NCBI RefSeq assembly: GCF_003605195.1
Contig: NZ_QYOS01000018.1
Span: 62,001-126,000, forward strand
Origin: Aurantiacibacter odishensis
GTDB taxonomy: Bacteria > Pseudomonadota > Alphaproteobacteria > Sphingomonadales > Sphingomonadaceae
DNA: 64,000 nt
Direction: 5' to 3'
How positions within the stretch are numbered: the stretch's first letter is position 1; every line of letters begins with the position of its first letter. This document shows, piece after piece, positions 1 through 7,674 of this stretch. The notes under the pieces were generated by a model that worked only from the letters and a program-made list of their open reading frames with translations, had not been told where the DNA came from and ran no database searches. A program made the translations under genes and the position numbers.

Positions 1-916
1 CGATTTCCAGCGCATAGATGCGGGCAATATCGCCCGAGGTCGCGCCGAGGATCTTCAGCGTGGCGATCGAATTGCGTCGGGCCTCGAGGTAAGAATTCAC
101 TCCCCCGCCGATGCCGATCCCGGCGATTACAAGCGCCGCCAGTCCGACCAGCGTCAGGAATTCGCCCATGCGGCTGACGAACCTGTCCGCTCCGGGAGAG
201 GCGCGGTTGCGGGTGCGGAAATCGAACGGGCTGTCGGGAAAGGCTTCCTGCATGGCTTCCGTGACCTCGTCCGGGTCCTGGTTGCCATCGAATGCGACGC
301 GCGTCTTGGTCTGGAACATGGCTCCGGGCGCGACGAGACCTGCTGCCTCAGGCAATTCGAGTGGCACGATCACAGTCTGGCCAAGGGCGAAGCCCTCGGA
401 AAGCCGGTCAGGTTCCTCGGCAATGATGCCCGCGATCATCACCTGCTCGGTGCCCAGCGTAATGGTGTCGCCGGTTGCCACGTCCAGCCGCTCCGCAGCG
501 CCGGGGGCGAGGTAGGCTTGCCCGGCCACAGGAGCACCGCTGCTGGAACCATCTTCCAGCAGCAGTTCGCCATACATCGGGTAGTTCGGCGAAACGGCCT
601 TGAGCTCGACCGGAACTGCAGCATCTGGCGTGGTCGCCATGGCCTGCAGCCTGTAGCCGGGGGAGACTTCTCCCAGCCCGTCCAGATAGGCCATTTCCTC
701 GGCGCTGGGCATGCGCTGCCACAGCTCCACTTCCATGTCGCCGCCAAGGATCGCCTGGCCCTGGCTATCGAGTTCGCCCTGTATGGCGGAGGTCAGACTG
801 CCGATGGCCGCCAGCGCGCCCACGCCAAGAAAGAGACAGACGAGCAGCAGCCTGAGGCCGCGAAAGCCGCTGGCAAGATCGCGCCGCGCGATGGTCCATG
901 CCGTGCGCCAGTCCAT
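1..916 (-). CDS. FtsX-like ABC transporter permease (YbbP type), C-terminus off window
   Basis: Reading the minus strand from the ATG at 916 gives MDWRTAWTIARRDLASGFRG, then a hydrophobic segment (LLLVCLFLGVGALAAIGSL) and a long soluble MacB-PCD-like periplasmic region. A second TM segment (FLTLVGLAALVIAGIGIGGG) follows near the window edge, so the remaining TM segments lie outside. The start is 5 bp after the ATPase stop at 922, indicating a two-gene operon. The pairing with an ATPase and a divergent TesA-like esterase matches the tesA-ybbA-ybbP arrangement of many proteobacteria. The role is probably lipid or lipoprotein related export, but the substrate is unknown. The supplied reading frames broke this gene up; I re-read the frame by hand. 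Confidence 0.8.
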   Translation of the reverse strand, partial: MDWRTAWTIARRDLASGFRGLRLLLVCLFLGVGALAAIGSLTSAIQGELDSQGQAILGGDMEVELWQRMPSAEEMAYLDGLGEVSPGYRLQAMATTPDAAVPVELKAVSPNYPMYGELLLEDGSSSGAPVAGQAYLAPGAAERLDVATGDTITLGTEQVMIAGIIAEEPDRLSEGFALGQTVIVPLELPEAAGLVAPGAMFQTKTRVAFDGNQDPDEVTEAMQEAFPDSPFDFRTRNRASPGADRFVSRMGEFLTLVGLAALVIAGIGIGGGVNSYLEARRNSIATLKILGATSGDIARIYALEI

Positions 917-921
917 GCGCG

Positions 922-1623
922 TCAGGCCGCTTTCGTATCGGAAGCGATCCGGCCATCGCCCAGCGTCACCACCCGGTCGCACATTTCGGCAAGGTGGCGG
1001 TCGTGCGTGATGATAACCAGCGTCGCGCCGGTTTCCCTGCGACGGCGGAACAGCACGTCGACAACGCTGTCACCCGTGCTGGCATCGAGGTTGCCCGTCG
1101 GCTCGTCGGCAAAGATCAGCGGAGGGCGCGGGGCGATGGCACGGGCGATCGCCACGCGCTGCTGCTCGCCGCCCGAAAGCTGCGCCGGGTAATGTGTGAG
1201 GCGGTGGCCAAGGCCGACCGATACCAGTTCCTCCGCCGCGCGATCCCACGCGGCCTTATCGCCCGACAGTTCCATCGGGGTGGCCACATTTTCCACTGCG
1301 GTCATGGTGGGAAGGAGGTGGAAGGCCTGCAGAACGATGCCGATACGGCCCCGGCGGGCGAGGGCAAGCGCGTCCTCGTCCAGCGCGGTGAAATCCTCGC
1401 CTGCCACTGTCAGAAAGCCCGACGTGGCCCGCTCCAGCCCCGATAACACCGCCATCAGCGAGCTTTTGCCGCTGCCGGAAGGGCCGAGAAGAGCGAGCGT
1501 TTCGCCGGGCATCACGTCGAGGTCTATTCCGCGAAGGATCTCTACGGCCGCCTCGCCGTCACCAAGGGTAAGGCGCAGGTCTTTGGCAGCGATGACGGGT
1601 TTGGCAGTGTCAGGACTTGTCAC
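922..1623 (-). CDS. ABC transporter ATP-binding protein (LolD/YbbA type)
   Basis: The 233 aa protein has the full nucleotide-binding set: Walker A GPSGSGKSS, Q-loop, signature LSGGEQQRVAIARA, Walker B PLIFADEPTGNLD and the switch His in IITHD. The 'DEPTGNLD' form is typical of the MacB/LolD/YbbA class, which works with FtsX-like permeases such as the one just downstream. The only usable start is GTG at 1623, 27 bp from the divergent esterase start, so the two promoters must overlap the coding ends. It should power the neighbouring permease. Confidence 0.92.
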   Translation of the reverse strand: MTSPDTAKPVIAAKDLRLTLGDGEAAVEILRGIDLDVMPGETLALLGPSGSGKSSLMAVLSGLERATSGFLTVAGEDFTALDEDALALARRGRIGIVLQAFHLLPTMTAVENVATPMELSGDKAAWDRAAEELVSVGLGHRLTHYPAQLSGGEQQRVAIARAIAPRPPLIFADEPTGNLDASTGDSVVDVLFRRRRETGATLVIITHDRHLAEMCDRVVTLGDGRIASDTKAA

Positions 1624-1650
1624 TGGGCGGCGATGGCATAGCTATGGGGT

Positions 1651-2391
1651 ATGAGCAAGCCAGTCCTAAGTCGGTGGCATAGCGCCATCCGCGCTTCGTC
1701 GATCATCGCCCCTCTCGCGCTGGCGCTCGCCGCCTGCGGATCGGAGGCACCAGCCCCCACCACCGAGGCTCCAGAAGCGAGCGAAGTCCATGCCGAGGAC
1801 ACGTTGCCCATGATGGGGCCGGAACGCGTAATCCTGGGTTTCGGCAACAGCCTGATGGCGGGTTACAATGTCGAGGAAGAGCAGGGCTATCCCGAAGTGC
1901 TCGAACGCGCACTGCGCGGGCGTGGCATCAATGCCAACGTGATCGACGCGGGCGTATCTGGCGATACCACGGCGGCGGGCCGTCAGCGCATCGCTTTCGT
2001 GCTCGACAACGCCGATGCCGACATCGACCTCGCGATCATCGAGCTGGGGGGCAATGATCTGCTGCGCGGCATTTCCACCGACCAGACGCGCGAGAACCTC
2101 GCTGCGATCATCGAGGAAGTGCAGTCTCGCGGCATTCCGGTCCTGCTCATGGGGATGCGCGCTCCGCCCAACCTGGGGGCGGACTACGTCGGCCAGTTCG
2201 ACGGCATGTATCCGGCGCTGGCCGAGCAGTACGGCACAGCGCTGGTGCCTTTCTTCATGGAGCCGGTGTTCGATGATCCCGAGCTGATGCAGGGCGATCG
2301 TATCCATCCGACTGCGGAAGGGATCGAGGACATGGTGGCTTCCACGCTGGATGCCGTTGTGGAAGCCTTGCCTGAGGAAGACGCGAGCTAG
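1651..2391 (+). CDS. TesA-like GDSL/SGNH arylesterase, predicted lipoprotein
   Basis: The 246 aa protein starts with a lipoprotein signal ending LALAAC, so it is probably lipidated and exported. An acidic Pro/Thr-rich linker follows. SGNH blocks are visible: block I GFGNSLMAG (Ser, with N in place of the usual D), block II Gly in DAGVSGDTT, block III ELGGND and block V DRIHPTAEG (Asp/His). The family hydrolyses acyl-CoA or aryl esters and lysophospholipids. It lies divergent from the ABC ATPase, the usual tesA-ybbA context. It converges on recF with a 4 bp overlap through a CTAG palindrome shared by both stop codons. Confidence 0.88.
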   Translation: MSKPVLSRWHSAIRASSIIAPLALALAACGSEAPAPTTEAPEASEVHAEDTLPMMGPERVILGFGNSLMAGYNVEEEQGYPEVLERALRGRGINANVIDAGVSGDTTAAGRQRIAFVLDNADADIDLAIIELGGNDLLRGISTDQTRENLAAIIEEVQSRGIPVLLMGMRAPPNLGADYVGQFDGMYPALAEQYGTALVPFFMEPVFDDPELMQGDRIHPTAEGIEDMVASTLDAVVEALPEEDAS

Positions 2392-3473
2392 AACCGCTCC
2401 ACCTTGCCGCCTTCGACGCGCCAGGCGGCCGCTTCCGACAGTATGCCATCGAACGGCGCAGGCTCGGTTCCGGTCAGCCACACCTGTGTTCCGCTTGCGC
2501 GAAGGCGATCGAACAGCGCCTCCCTGCGAACCGGATCTAGATGCGCTGCCACTTCATCCAGCAACAACACGCCGGGCCGCCCGCGCGCCGCGAGTTCCGC
2601 ATGGGCGAGGGTAATGGCGACGAGCATGGCTTTCTGCTCCCCGGTCGAGCATTCGGCGGCGGGCATCATCTTGCCCGCCATCGTGACGCCCAGCTCGTCC
2701 CGGTGAGGCCCCGATAATGTTCGCTGCGCCGCGCGATCGCGTGCGCGAGTTTCGCGCCACTGTGTGGCCAGACCCTCGCGCGCCAATTCACCTCCCGGCT
2801 CGTAAGTGAGCAAGGGGCGGGCGAAGGGTGCCTCGGGCAATTCCGCCAGCCGCCCCGTCAGTGCACCGACAAGCCGCGCGCGTCCCTGCGCCAGACCTGC
2901 GCCGACTTCGGCCATCTGTGCTTCGATGGAATCGAGCCACGCGGGATCGGGCTCCCGCTCGTCGGAGAGCAGGCGGTTGCGTTCCCTCAGCGCCGCCTCG
3001 TACCGGCTGGCGTAGCGGGCGTGTCCAGGTTCCAGCGCAACGGCGAGGCGATCCATGTAGCGGCGGCGCGCACCCGCGCTTTCGGCGAAAAGCCGGTCCA
3101 TCGCCGGGGTGAGCCAGCCCATGGCCAGCCATTCGCCAAGGCTGATTGCGGTCGCTTCAGCGCCATTGACCTGCACGATGCGCCTGCCGGGCCGGTCTGC
3201 CGCCATGCCGGTGCCGAGCTTCACAGGCTCTCCGCCATCGCCCGTGTCGAGCGACACGCTGGCTGCGAAGCCACCGGGGCCTTCCTGCGCGGCCATGTCC
3301 GACAAGGCCGCGCGGCGCATCCCGCGACCGGGCGCGAAAAGGGACAGTGCCTCGAGCACGTTGGTTTTTCCCGCCCCGTTTTCCCCCACCAGGAGGTTCA
3401 GCTGGCGCGTGTCGTCCAGCTGCGTTCCGGCGTGGTTGCGGAAAGTTGAAAGGGTGATGCGGTCGAGCGCCAT
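2388..3473 (-). CDS. recF: RecF DNA repair/replication protein
   Basis: The 361 aa SMC-like ATPase shows MALDRITLSTFRNH at the N-terminus, Walker A VGENGAGKTN, signature CSTGEQKAMLV and Walker B GVLLLDEVAAHLD. This order and length match RecF, which loads RecA at single-strand gaps with RecO and RecR. It is not next to dnaA/dnaN/gyrB here, which is common in alphaproteobacteria. The gene is monocistronic and divergent from the sigma54-type microprotein operon at 3.7 kb. Confidence 0.95.
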   Translation of the reverse strand: MALDRITLSTFRNHAGTQLDDTRQLNLLVGENGAGKTNVLEALSLFAPGRGMRRAALSDMAAQEGPGGFAASVSLDTGDGGEPVKLGTGMAADRPGRRIVQVNGAEATAISLGEWLAMGWLTPAMDRLFAESAGARRRYMDRLAVALEPGHARYASRYEAALRERNRLLSDEREPDPAWLDSIEAQMAEVGAGLAQGRARLVGALTGRLAELPEAPFARPLLTYEPGGELAREGLATQWRETRARDRAAQRTLSGPHRDELGVTMAGKMMPAAECSTGEQKAMLVAITLAHAELAARGRPGVLLLDEVAAHLDPVRREALFDRLRASGTQVWLTGTEPAPFDGILSEAAAWRVEGGKVERF

Positions 3474-3590
3474 GGGTGGCTCGCACCACTATTGCAGCAG
3501 GGCAGCGCTTGCCACTGCAAATGCAGTCGCATCAGCGATCCCCAAAGTTGGTGTAAAATCCCAAATAGTAGTCTGGCTGTTCGCGCAACC

Positions 3591-3611
3591 TTTCTGGATG
3601 CTGAACAGAAA
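3591..3611 (+). promoter_or_regulatory. Candidate PspF upstream activating site
   Basis: A perfect 6 bp inverted repeat, TTTCTG then 9 bp then CAGAAA, lies about 30 bp upstream of the sigma54-type promoter at 3639. An almost identical repeat (TTTCTG, 8 bp, CAGAAA) sits next to the pspF start at 19804-19823. Enhancer-binding activators such as PspF bind upstream inverted repeats, so this is a reasonable activator site, but binding is inferred. Confidence 0.5.
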
Positions 3612-3638
3612 TGGCAGAATTCTGCGGTTTTTCAAAAC

Positions 3639-3654
3639 TGGCACGCCCTCTGCA
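3639..3654 (+). promoter_or_regulatory. Sigma54-type (-24/-12) promoter
   Basis: TGGCACGCCCTCTGCA matches the RpoN consensus TGGCACG-N4-TTGCA with one mismatch. The invariant GG (3640-3641) and GC (3652-3653) are correctly spaced. Transcription would begin near 3665, giving a 5' leader of about 43 nt before the first microprotein ATG at 3708. The bases just upstream (TGCGGTTTTTCAAAAC) resemble those before the second candidate at 6921. Confidence 0.75.
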
Positions 3655-3707
3655 AAGTCTGGATCATGGGACGAAACAGTTCTGATCTAACACAAGAGGG
3701 AAACAAA

Positions 3708-3836
3708 ATGACTTTCGCAAACGATTTCACCGCTCGCATTTCCGCCGCTCTCGCTGCCGTAGTCGTCACCACGACGATCCTCGTCAGCAGCTTCTCGACG
3801 CCGCAGGCCAGCATCGTTGCCGGCCTTCTCGCCTGA
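3708..3836 (+). CDS. 42 aa single-TM microprotein, paralogue 1
   Basis: MTFANDFTARISAALAAVVV opens a 42 aa peptide with one hydrophobic helix (about residues 13-28) and a short tail ending IVAGLLA. A good Shine-Dalgarno (AGAGGG) lies 7 nt before the ATG, and a sigma54-type promoter lies 54-69 bp upstream. It resembles the next gene in length, TM position, the 'LVSSF' exit from the helix and the '-GLLA' end. The function is unknown. Linkage to a PspC-like protein and a Psp-type promoter suggests an envelope-stress membrane peptide. It was too short to appear as a separate called gene. Confidence 0.72.
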   Translation: MTFANDFTARISAALAAVVVTTTILVSSFSTPQASIVAGLLA

Positions 3837-3877
3837 TCCAGAGCAACCGTAACCACCACACTTTCAAGGAGGCTGAC

Positions 3878-4000
3878 ATGACCAACGAATTCCAGAACAA
3901 GCTGATGGCCGGCCTTGCCGCCGCTGCCGTCACTCTCACCCTGCTGGTGAGCAGCTTTGCCAATCCCAACGCCACCAGCGTTGTGGGCCTGCTGGCATGA
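3878..4000 (+). CDS. 40 aa single-TM microprotein, paralogue 2
   Basis: MTNEFQNKLMAGLAAAAVTL begins a 40 aa peptide with one TM helix, the motif LLVSSFANPNA and the end VVGLLA. A near-ideal AAGGAGG stands 6 nt before the start. Its stop overlaps the ATG of the PspC-like gene (ATGA at 3997-4000), so translation is coupled. It is similar to the 42 aa gene just upstream (shared VSSF and GLLA), which suggests local duplication. No characterised family is recognised. Confidence 0.75.
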   Translation: MTNEFQNKLMAGLAAAAVTLTLLVSSFANPNATSVVGLLA

Positions 4001-4218
4001 GCAAGTTCGACAGCAATCACAACGCGGTCCGCCCCGCATCCTCGAAGAACTTCCGGCTCGATCATGCAGACGGCAAGATCGCCGGGGTTTGCGGCGGCAT
4101 CGCCAAGTACTTCGGGATCAACCCGCTGATCGTTCGGCTGGTATTCCTGGTGGGGGCCGTTGCCGGGTTCGGCAGCTTCATCCTCATCTATCTCGCGATC
4201 TGGCTGCTGGCTGATTGA
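3997..4218 (+). CDS. Small PspC-domain membrane protein
   Basis: The 73 aa protein is essentially one PspC domain: FRLDHADGKIAGVCGGIAKY, then GINPLIVRLVFLVGAVAG and a second hydrophobic stretch. PspC domains act in the inner membrane as envelope-stress sensors or PspA partners. This copy lacks the C-terminal helical tail of the longer pspC at 18.1 kb. It is the third gene of a sigma54-type operon with two microproteins, so it probably belongs to the same PspF-controlled response. Confidence 0.88.
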   Translation: MSKFDSNHNAVRPASSKNFRLDHADGKIAGVCGGIAKYFGINPLIVRLVFLVGAVAGFGSFILIYLAIWLLAD

Positions 4219-4239
4219 AGCCGGCGGCCATTTCGCCCA

Positions 4240-4947
4240 TCAACTCCCGCGCGTTTCGCGTGACGCAAACGGGGAAAAATTGGTGTCGGTATCGAAAATC
4301 TCGACGCCCTCGCGCTTCTTCAGGAAGCCGACCACGCGGTAGGTGACTGGCGTCAGCACGGCTTCCCAGCCGACCTTGAGCGCCCAGTTCGTTACCATCA
4401 CCAGCACCACGTCGCTCGTCTCCCAAACGCCGAGAAAGGCGATGGGATAGAACAACAGGCTGTCCACCCCCTGGCCCACCACGGTGGAACCGATGGTGCG
4501 GGTCCACAGCTTCTCGCCATTGGTCCAGAGCTTCATCTTCGCCATGACGTAGGAGTTCACGAACTCGCCCGCCCAGAACGCCGTGATTGAGGCGAGGACG
4601 ATGCGGGGCACCTGGCCAAAGACCTGCTCGTAGGCTTCCTGCCCCGTCCAGCTTGCACTTGGAGGCAGGGCCACGACGACAAAACTCATCACGGCCATGA
4701 AGACCAGCGCGGCAAAGCCCGCCCAGATCACCCGGCGTGCGCGCGCATATCCGTAAACCTCGGTCAGTACATCGCCGATCACGTAGGAGAGCGGGAAAAA
4801 CAGGATGCCCGCGCCAAAGGTGAAACCGGCCACGGTCGAAAGTTTCGCCGCGCCGATAACATTGGAAAGCACCAGCACCACGACGAAGGCCGCCATCACC
4901 AGATCGAAATAGCGAAAGCGCGCGTGGGCCGAGGCGGAATTGTCCAT
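4240..4947 (-). CDS. yhhQ: Queuosine precursor transporter (YhhQ/VUT family)
   Basis: The 235 aa polytopic membrane protein has about six hydrophobic segments and VUT-family motifs such as LFFPLSYVIGDVLTEVYGYA, FWAGEFVNSYVMAKMK and DSLLFYPIAF. The family imports queuine-pathway precursors (preQ0/preQ1) for tRNA modification. It is transcribed alone, converging on the mini-PspC gene and divergent from tRNA-Arg. Confidence 0.88.
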   Translation of the reverse strand: MDNSASAHARFRYFDLVMAAFVVVLVLSNVIGAAKLSTVAGFTFGAGILFFPLSYVIGDVLTEVYGYARARRVIWAGFAALVFMAVMSFVVVALPPSASWTGQEAYEQVFGQVPRIVLASITAFWAGEFVNSYVMAKMKLWTNGEKLWTRTIGSTVVGQGVDSLLFYPIAFLGVWETSDVVLVMVTNWALKVGWEAVLTPVTYRVVGFLKKREGVEIFDTDTNFSPFASRETRGS

Positions 4948-5004
4948 GTGCGAGTGCTAGCGCCATTTGCTCCGGCCGCAAATATGGCTAGAGGCCCATG
5001 GGAC

Positions 5005-5081
5005 GCGCCCATAGCTCAGCTGGATAGAGCACGGGACTTCTAATCCTGAGGCCGCAGGTTCGACTCCTGCTGGGCGCGCCA
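5005..5081 (+). tRNA. tRNA-Arg(TCT)
   Basis: A 77 nt cloverleaf: acceptor GCGCCCA pairs with TGGGCGC, the D-arm is GCTC...GAGC, the anticodon loop CTTCTAA gives anticodon TCT (reads AGA), and the T-arm is GCAGG-TTCGACT-CCTGC. Discriminator G and an encoded CCA end at 5081. The downstream inverted repeat at 5085 probably ends transcription. Confidence 0.97.
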
Positions 5082-5084
5082 CAA

Positions 5085-5122
5085 AAGTAACGAGCCCGGC
5101 AAGGGTGCCAGGCTCGTTACTT
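5085..5122 (+). terminator. Hairpin after tRNA-Arg
   Basis: A long inverted repeat begins 3 nt after the tRNA CCA. AAGTAACGAGCC-GGCA pairs with TGCC-GGCTCGTTACTT across a 4 nt loop, with one mismatch. It lacks a long U-tract but is flanked by A/T pairs, and it is well placed as the tRNA terminator. Confidence 0.7.
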
Positions 5123-5161
5123 GTCCGGCTTTACCGGAATTGGTTTTGCAGGGGGGCGGGC

Positions 5162-5323
5162 GTGGGTCCTATCATACTTGGCGCCGCGGGCGTGATCCTG
5201 TTGGCCTACCTAGTGGCCGACAAGAGCAAGATCGGCCGATACCGCAAACAGCACAACCGCTGGGCCATCCCGTTCTGCATCTTCAGCCTTGCCCTGTTCG
5301 GACTCATGGTTTTCACCGGCTGA
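5162..5323 (+). CDS. Small two-TM membrane protein, unknown
   Basis: From the GTG at 5162, preceded by a G-rich AGGGGGGCGG, a 53 aa protein runs: a first TM (IILGAAGVILLAYLVA), a basic loop (DKSKIGRYRKQHNRW) and a second TM (IPFCIFSLALFGLMVF). No family is recognised. It lies between the tRNA terminator and the converging aldehyde dehydrogenase. The frame also extends upstream into the terminator repeat, which is unlikely to be coding. The start is uncertain. Confidence 0.5.
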   Translation: MGPIILGAAGVILLAYLVADKSKIGRYRKQHNRWAIPFCIFSLALFGLMVFTG

Positions 5324-5341
5324 CGCGCATTAGGGTCCGGC

Positions 5342-6721
5342 TCACGCGCTGCCGACGAAGATGCTCTTCGCATTGGTGAACTCGCGCATGCCGAAGCCGC
5401 CGTGTTCGCGGCCGTAGCCGGAGTTCTTCACCCCGCCGAACGGCATGGAAGGGTCCGCCACGCCGTAGACGTTGATGAATACCATACCGGTATCGAAGTG
5501 CTTCGAGGCGAGCTCGATCGCGCGATCCTCGTCCTTCGACAGGATGCCGCCGCCAAGGCCGTAGCGGCTGTCGTTGGCAAGCCGCATGGCGTCTTCATCG
5601 TCCTTTGCCTTGATCACCGAGGCGACCGGGCCGAAGATTTCATCGTCATAAGCGGGCTGGCCGGGAGCGACGTCCGTCAGGACGGTAGCGGGATAGAATG
5701 CACCGGGGCCATCGGGGATCTTCCCGCCACACGCGATCTTTGCGCCCTTGGCCACACTCTTCTCAACCTGTTCGTGAACATCGGCGCGCAGGTCCGTCCG
5801 CGACATCGGGCCCATGTCGGTGTCGTCGGCGGTCGGGTCGCCGGTCTTCACTGCTTCGAAACGGGCAACGAATTTCTCTAGGAATTCGTCGTAGACCTTC
5901 TCGGTCACGATGAAGCGCTTGCCGTTAATGCAGGTCTGGCCGTTGTTGTACAGGCGGGCCTCGGCGCAGACCTTTGCTGCCAGGTCGAGGTCAGCATCCT
6001 CCAGCACCATGTAGGCATCATTCGAACCAAGCTCCAGCACGGTGGGCTTGAGCACCTTTCCGGCAGCTTCTGCAATGTGCTTGCCTGCGCCATCCGATCC
6101 CGTCAGCGTGACGCCGCGAACCTTGTCGTGCGTGATGATTTCGTCAGAGGTGTCGTGATCGATTACCAGCACGGTGAAGAGGTTCTCGGGCAGGCCGCCC
6201 TCGCGGAAAATCTTCTCGATCATCAGGCCGCTGCCGGTGCAGTTCGATGCGTGCTTCAGCAGCACGCCGTTGCCTGCCATCAGGTTGGCAATAGCGTAGC
6301 GGATCACCTGGTAGGCAGGGAAATTCCACGGCTGGATGCCGTAGATCACGCCAATCGGTTCGTAGGTCACGATGCCGCGCCCGGCGTTGGACGGATCGCG
6401 CGGTTCGGGCGCCAGTTCTGCCGGGCCGCAACCGGCGGTGTAATCGCAGATGGCGGCGCAGAGCTCCACCTCGTCGCGGCTGTCCTTGATCAGTTTGCCG
6501 ACTTCTTCGGTCATCAGCTGGGCAAGCTCTTCTTTGTTGTCGCGGAGCGCCTTGCCCAGGCTCTTGATCGTTTCGGCGCGGTCCTCGCGCGATTTCAGCT
6601 TCCACTTGGTAAAGGCCTTGTGACAGGCATCGACCTTGGCCATCGCGGCGTCGCGGGCCAATTCCTCGTAAGTGTCGATATTCTTGCCAGTGGCGGGGTT
6701 GACGGTGGTGATCGTGGCCAT
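5342..6721 (-). CDS. NAD(P)-dependent succinate-semialdehyde dehydrogenase, Sad/YneI-like
   Basis: The 459 aa aldehyde dehydrogenase starts MATITTVNPATGK, with AAGGA upstream of the ATG at 6721. An in-frame 23-codon extension exists but lacks a good start. Family features are PWNFP (substrate/cofactor channel), ELGSNDA carrying the catalytic Glu, NNGQTCINGKRF with the catalytic Cys, and EIFGPVA. Length and sequence fit the short YneI/Sad group that oxidises succinate semialdehyde to succinate. The usual ELGG is ELGS here. The gene stands alone; the exact aldehyde is inferred. Confidence 0.85.
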   Translation of the reverse strand: MATITTVNPATGKNIDTYEELARDAAMAKVDACHKAFTKWKLKSREDRAETIKSLGKALRDNKEELAQLMTEEVGKLIKDSRDEVELCAAICDYTAGCGPAELAPEPRDPSNAGRGIVTYEPIGVIYGIQPWNFPAYQVIRYAIANLMAGNGVLLKHASNCTGSGLMIEKIFREGGLPENLFTVLVIDHDTSDEIITHDKVRGVTLTGSDGAGKHIAEAAGKVLKPTVLELGSNDAYMVLEDADLDLAAKVCAEARLYNNGQTCINGKRFIVTEKVYDEFLEKFVARFEAVKTGDPTADDTDMGPMSRTDLRADVHEQVEKSVAKGAKIACGGKIPDGPGAFYPATVLTDVAPGQPAYDDEIFGPVASVIKAKDDEDAMRLANDSRYGLGGGILSKDEDRAIELASKHFDTGMVFINVYGVADPSMPFGGVKNSGYGREHGGFGMREFTNAKSIFVGSA

Positions 6722-6920
6722 GGAGTTCAAATCCTTCAAAAGTTCGCTTTGAAGAAAAGACGCCTGAGCGAACGCAAAGGTCCGAGCCATGGGCCAAAGC
6801 AGTATGCCAGCGCGGCCAAGCGAGCGGGAGTCGCAAGCTGTCGGGATTTTTAACAGGTGCCAGCCGCGTCAACTTTCCGTCAACCATCGTGAAGCGCGGG
6901 ACCCTGCGGTTTGGCAAAAC

Positions 6921-6936
6921 TGGCACGGGGCATGCA
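6921..6936 (+). promoter_or_regulatory. Second sigma54-type promoter, no obvious gene downstream
   Basis: TGGCACGGGGCATGCA keeps the GG/GC dinucleotides and spacing of the RpoN consensus, and the first TGGCACG is perfect. The preceding bases (CCTGCGGTTTGGCAAAAC) closely match those before the promoter at 3639 (TCTGCGGTTTTTCAAAAC), so it probably belongs to the same regulon. Transcription would start near 6948 and run antisense to the yedK 3' end, through the hairpin at 6961-7025. Confidence 0.6.
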
Positions 6937-6960
6937 ATGTTATCGGCGTAACCACTGGTT

Positions 6961-7025
6961 CTTCGAATGAGGCGGGGCCGATCAAATGGTCCCCAACCAA
7001 GTCTCCCGGCTCCGCCTCCCCGAAG
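6961..7025 (+). ncRNA. Candidate structured RNA downstream of the sigma54-type promoter
   Basis: AGGCGGGGCCG (6970-6980) pairs with CGGCTCCGCCT (7007-7017), 11 bp with one G-U. An outer CTTCG/CGAAG stem encloses it. It starts just after the predicted sigma54 start site. It could be a small RNA, or simply the 3' hairpin of the oppositely transcribed yedK, although no T-tract follows on that strand. The assignment is tentative. Confidence 0.3.
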
Positions 7026-7049
7026 ACCTCCCCCCTGAAATCGCGAAGA

Positions 7050-7667
7050 CTAGCGCCGACCGGCCCAAGGCTCATCCGTGCGCGTGATCTGCATGTCTCC
7101 GGCAAAGGGGCGGCACAAGGTAAACGCCTCCTGCGGAGAGCTATCCAGCCACGTCGACCAATCGCCGGGTGACAGGATCACCGGCATCCTGTCGTGCACG
7201 CCGCGAACGTGATCGTTCGCATCGGTCATCACCATCGTGTAGGCCGCCCCGAATTCTGTGCTGCCGCGCCAGAAACCGGCCACTGCCATCAGTGGGCTGT
7301 CAGGAAGGGAAAACCAGGTGCGTGTCTTGCCTCCCTTCGGCCCTTCGGCCTCGGCAAAGTCGGAGACAGGGATCAGGCAGCGGCGGTTCTCGAAGCTCGA
7401 TCGCCAGAACGGGCTTTTCAACCTGTCCGTGCGCGCGTTGTTAACCGGCTTGGGCTTCAGGGGCTGGCCTTTCGCCCCAGTTCGGGCGAGCGGGAAGCCC
7501 CAGATCATTTGGCGAAGTTGGCCTTCGGCCAGAACGAGACCGGGGTAGCCGGGATAGATCATCTCCGGCGCGTTGCCTCCGGGCGCGACGGACAGGTCCT
7601 GCGCAATCGCATCGAAGAAATGCGCGACCTCATCCTGCGATTTCGACATGCGATAGAGGTTGCACAT
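7050..7667 (-). CDS. yedK: SOS response-associated peptidase (SRAP, YedK/HMCES)
   Basis: The 205 aa protein starts MCNLYRM. Cys2 becomes the N-terminal residue after Met removal and is the family's catalytic/crosslinking residue for abasic sites in single-stranded DNA. Other SRAP elements are NNARTD, RCLIPVSDFAEAEG (conserved Glu region) and GVHDRMPVIL (active-site His). Upstream in-frame codons are ignored because Cys2 requires this start. It lies 7 bp after the end of a secreted-protein gene read in the same direction. Confidence 0.95.
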   Translation of the reverse strand: MCNLYRMSKSQDEVAHFFDAIAQDLSVAPGGNAPEMIYPGYPGLVLAEGQLRQMIWGFPLARTGAKGQPLKPKPVNNARTDRLKSPFWRSSFENRRCLIPVSDFAEAEGPKGGKTRTWFSLPDSPLMAVAGFWRGSTEFGAAYTMVMTDANDHVRGVHDRMPVILSPGDWSTWLDSSPQEAFTLCRPFAGDMQITRTDEPWAGRR

Positions 7668-7674
7668 GGCAGGT

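Larger units (their letters stand above)
6722..7049. other. 328 bp intergenic region with orphan sigma54-type promoter and hairpin
   Basis: This gap separates two leftward genes, yedK upstream and the aldehyde dehydrogenase downstream. It holds the dehydrogenase leader (6722-6790), a sigma54-type promoter read rightward (6921-6936) and a strong inverted repeat (6961-7025). A 33-codon reading frame at 6986-7087 has little coding character and is not called. Confidence 0.5.

Noticed and set aside
1-747. Short called frames at the left edge (111-515, 408-722, 439-747)
   Set aside because: All are shadows; the minus frame from 916 encodes the FtsX-like permease through the edge.
6986-7087. 33 aa frame after the orphan sigma54-type promoter
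   Set aside because: Pro-rich, no TM, weak RBS and overlap with yedK; not like the other microproteins.
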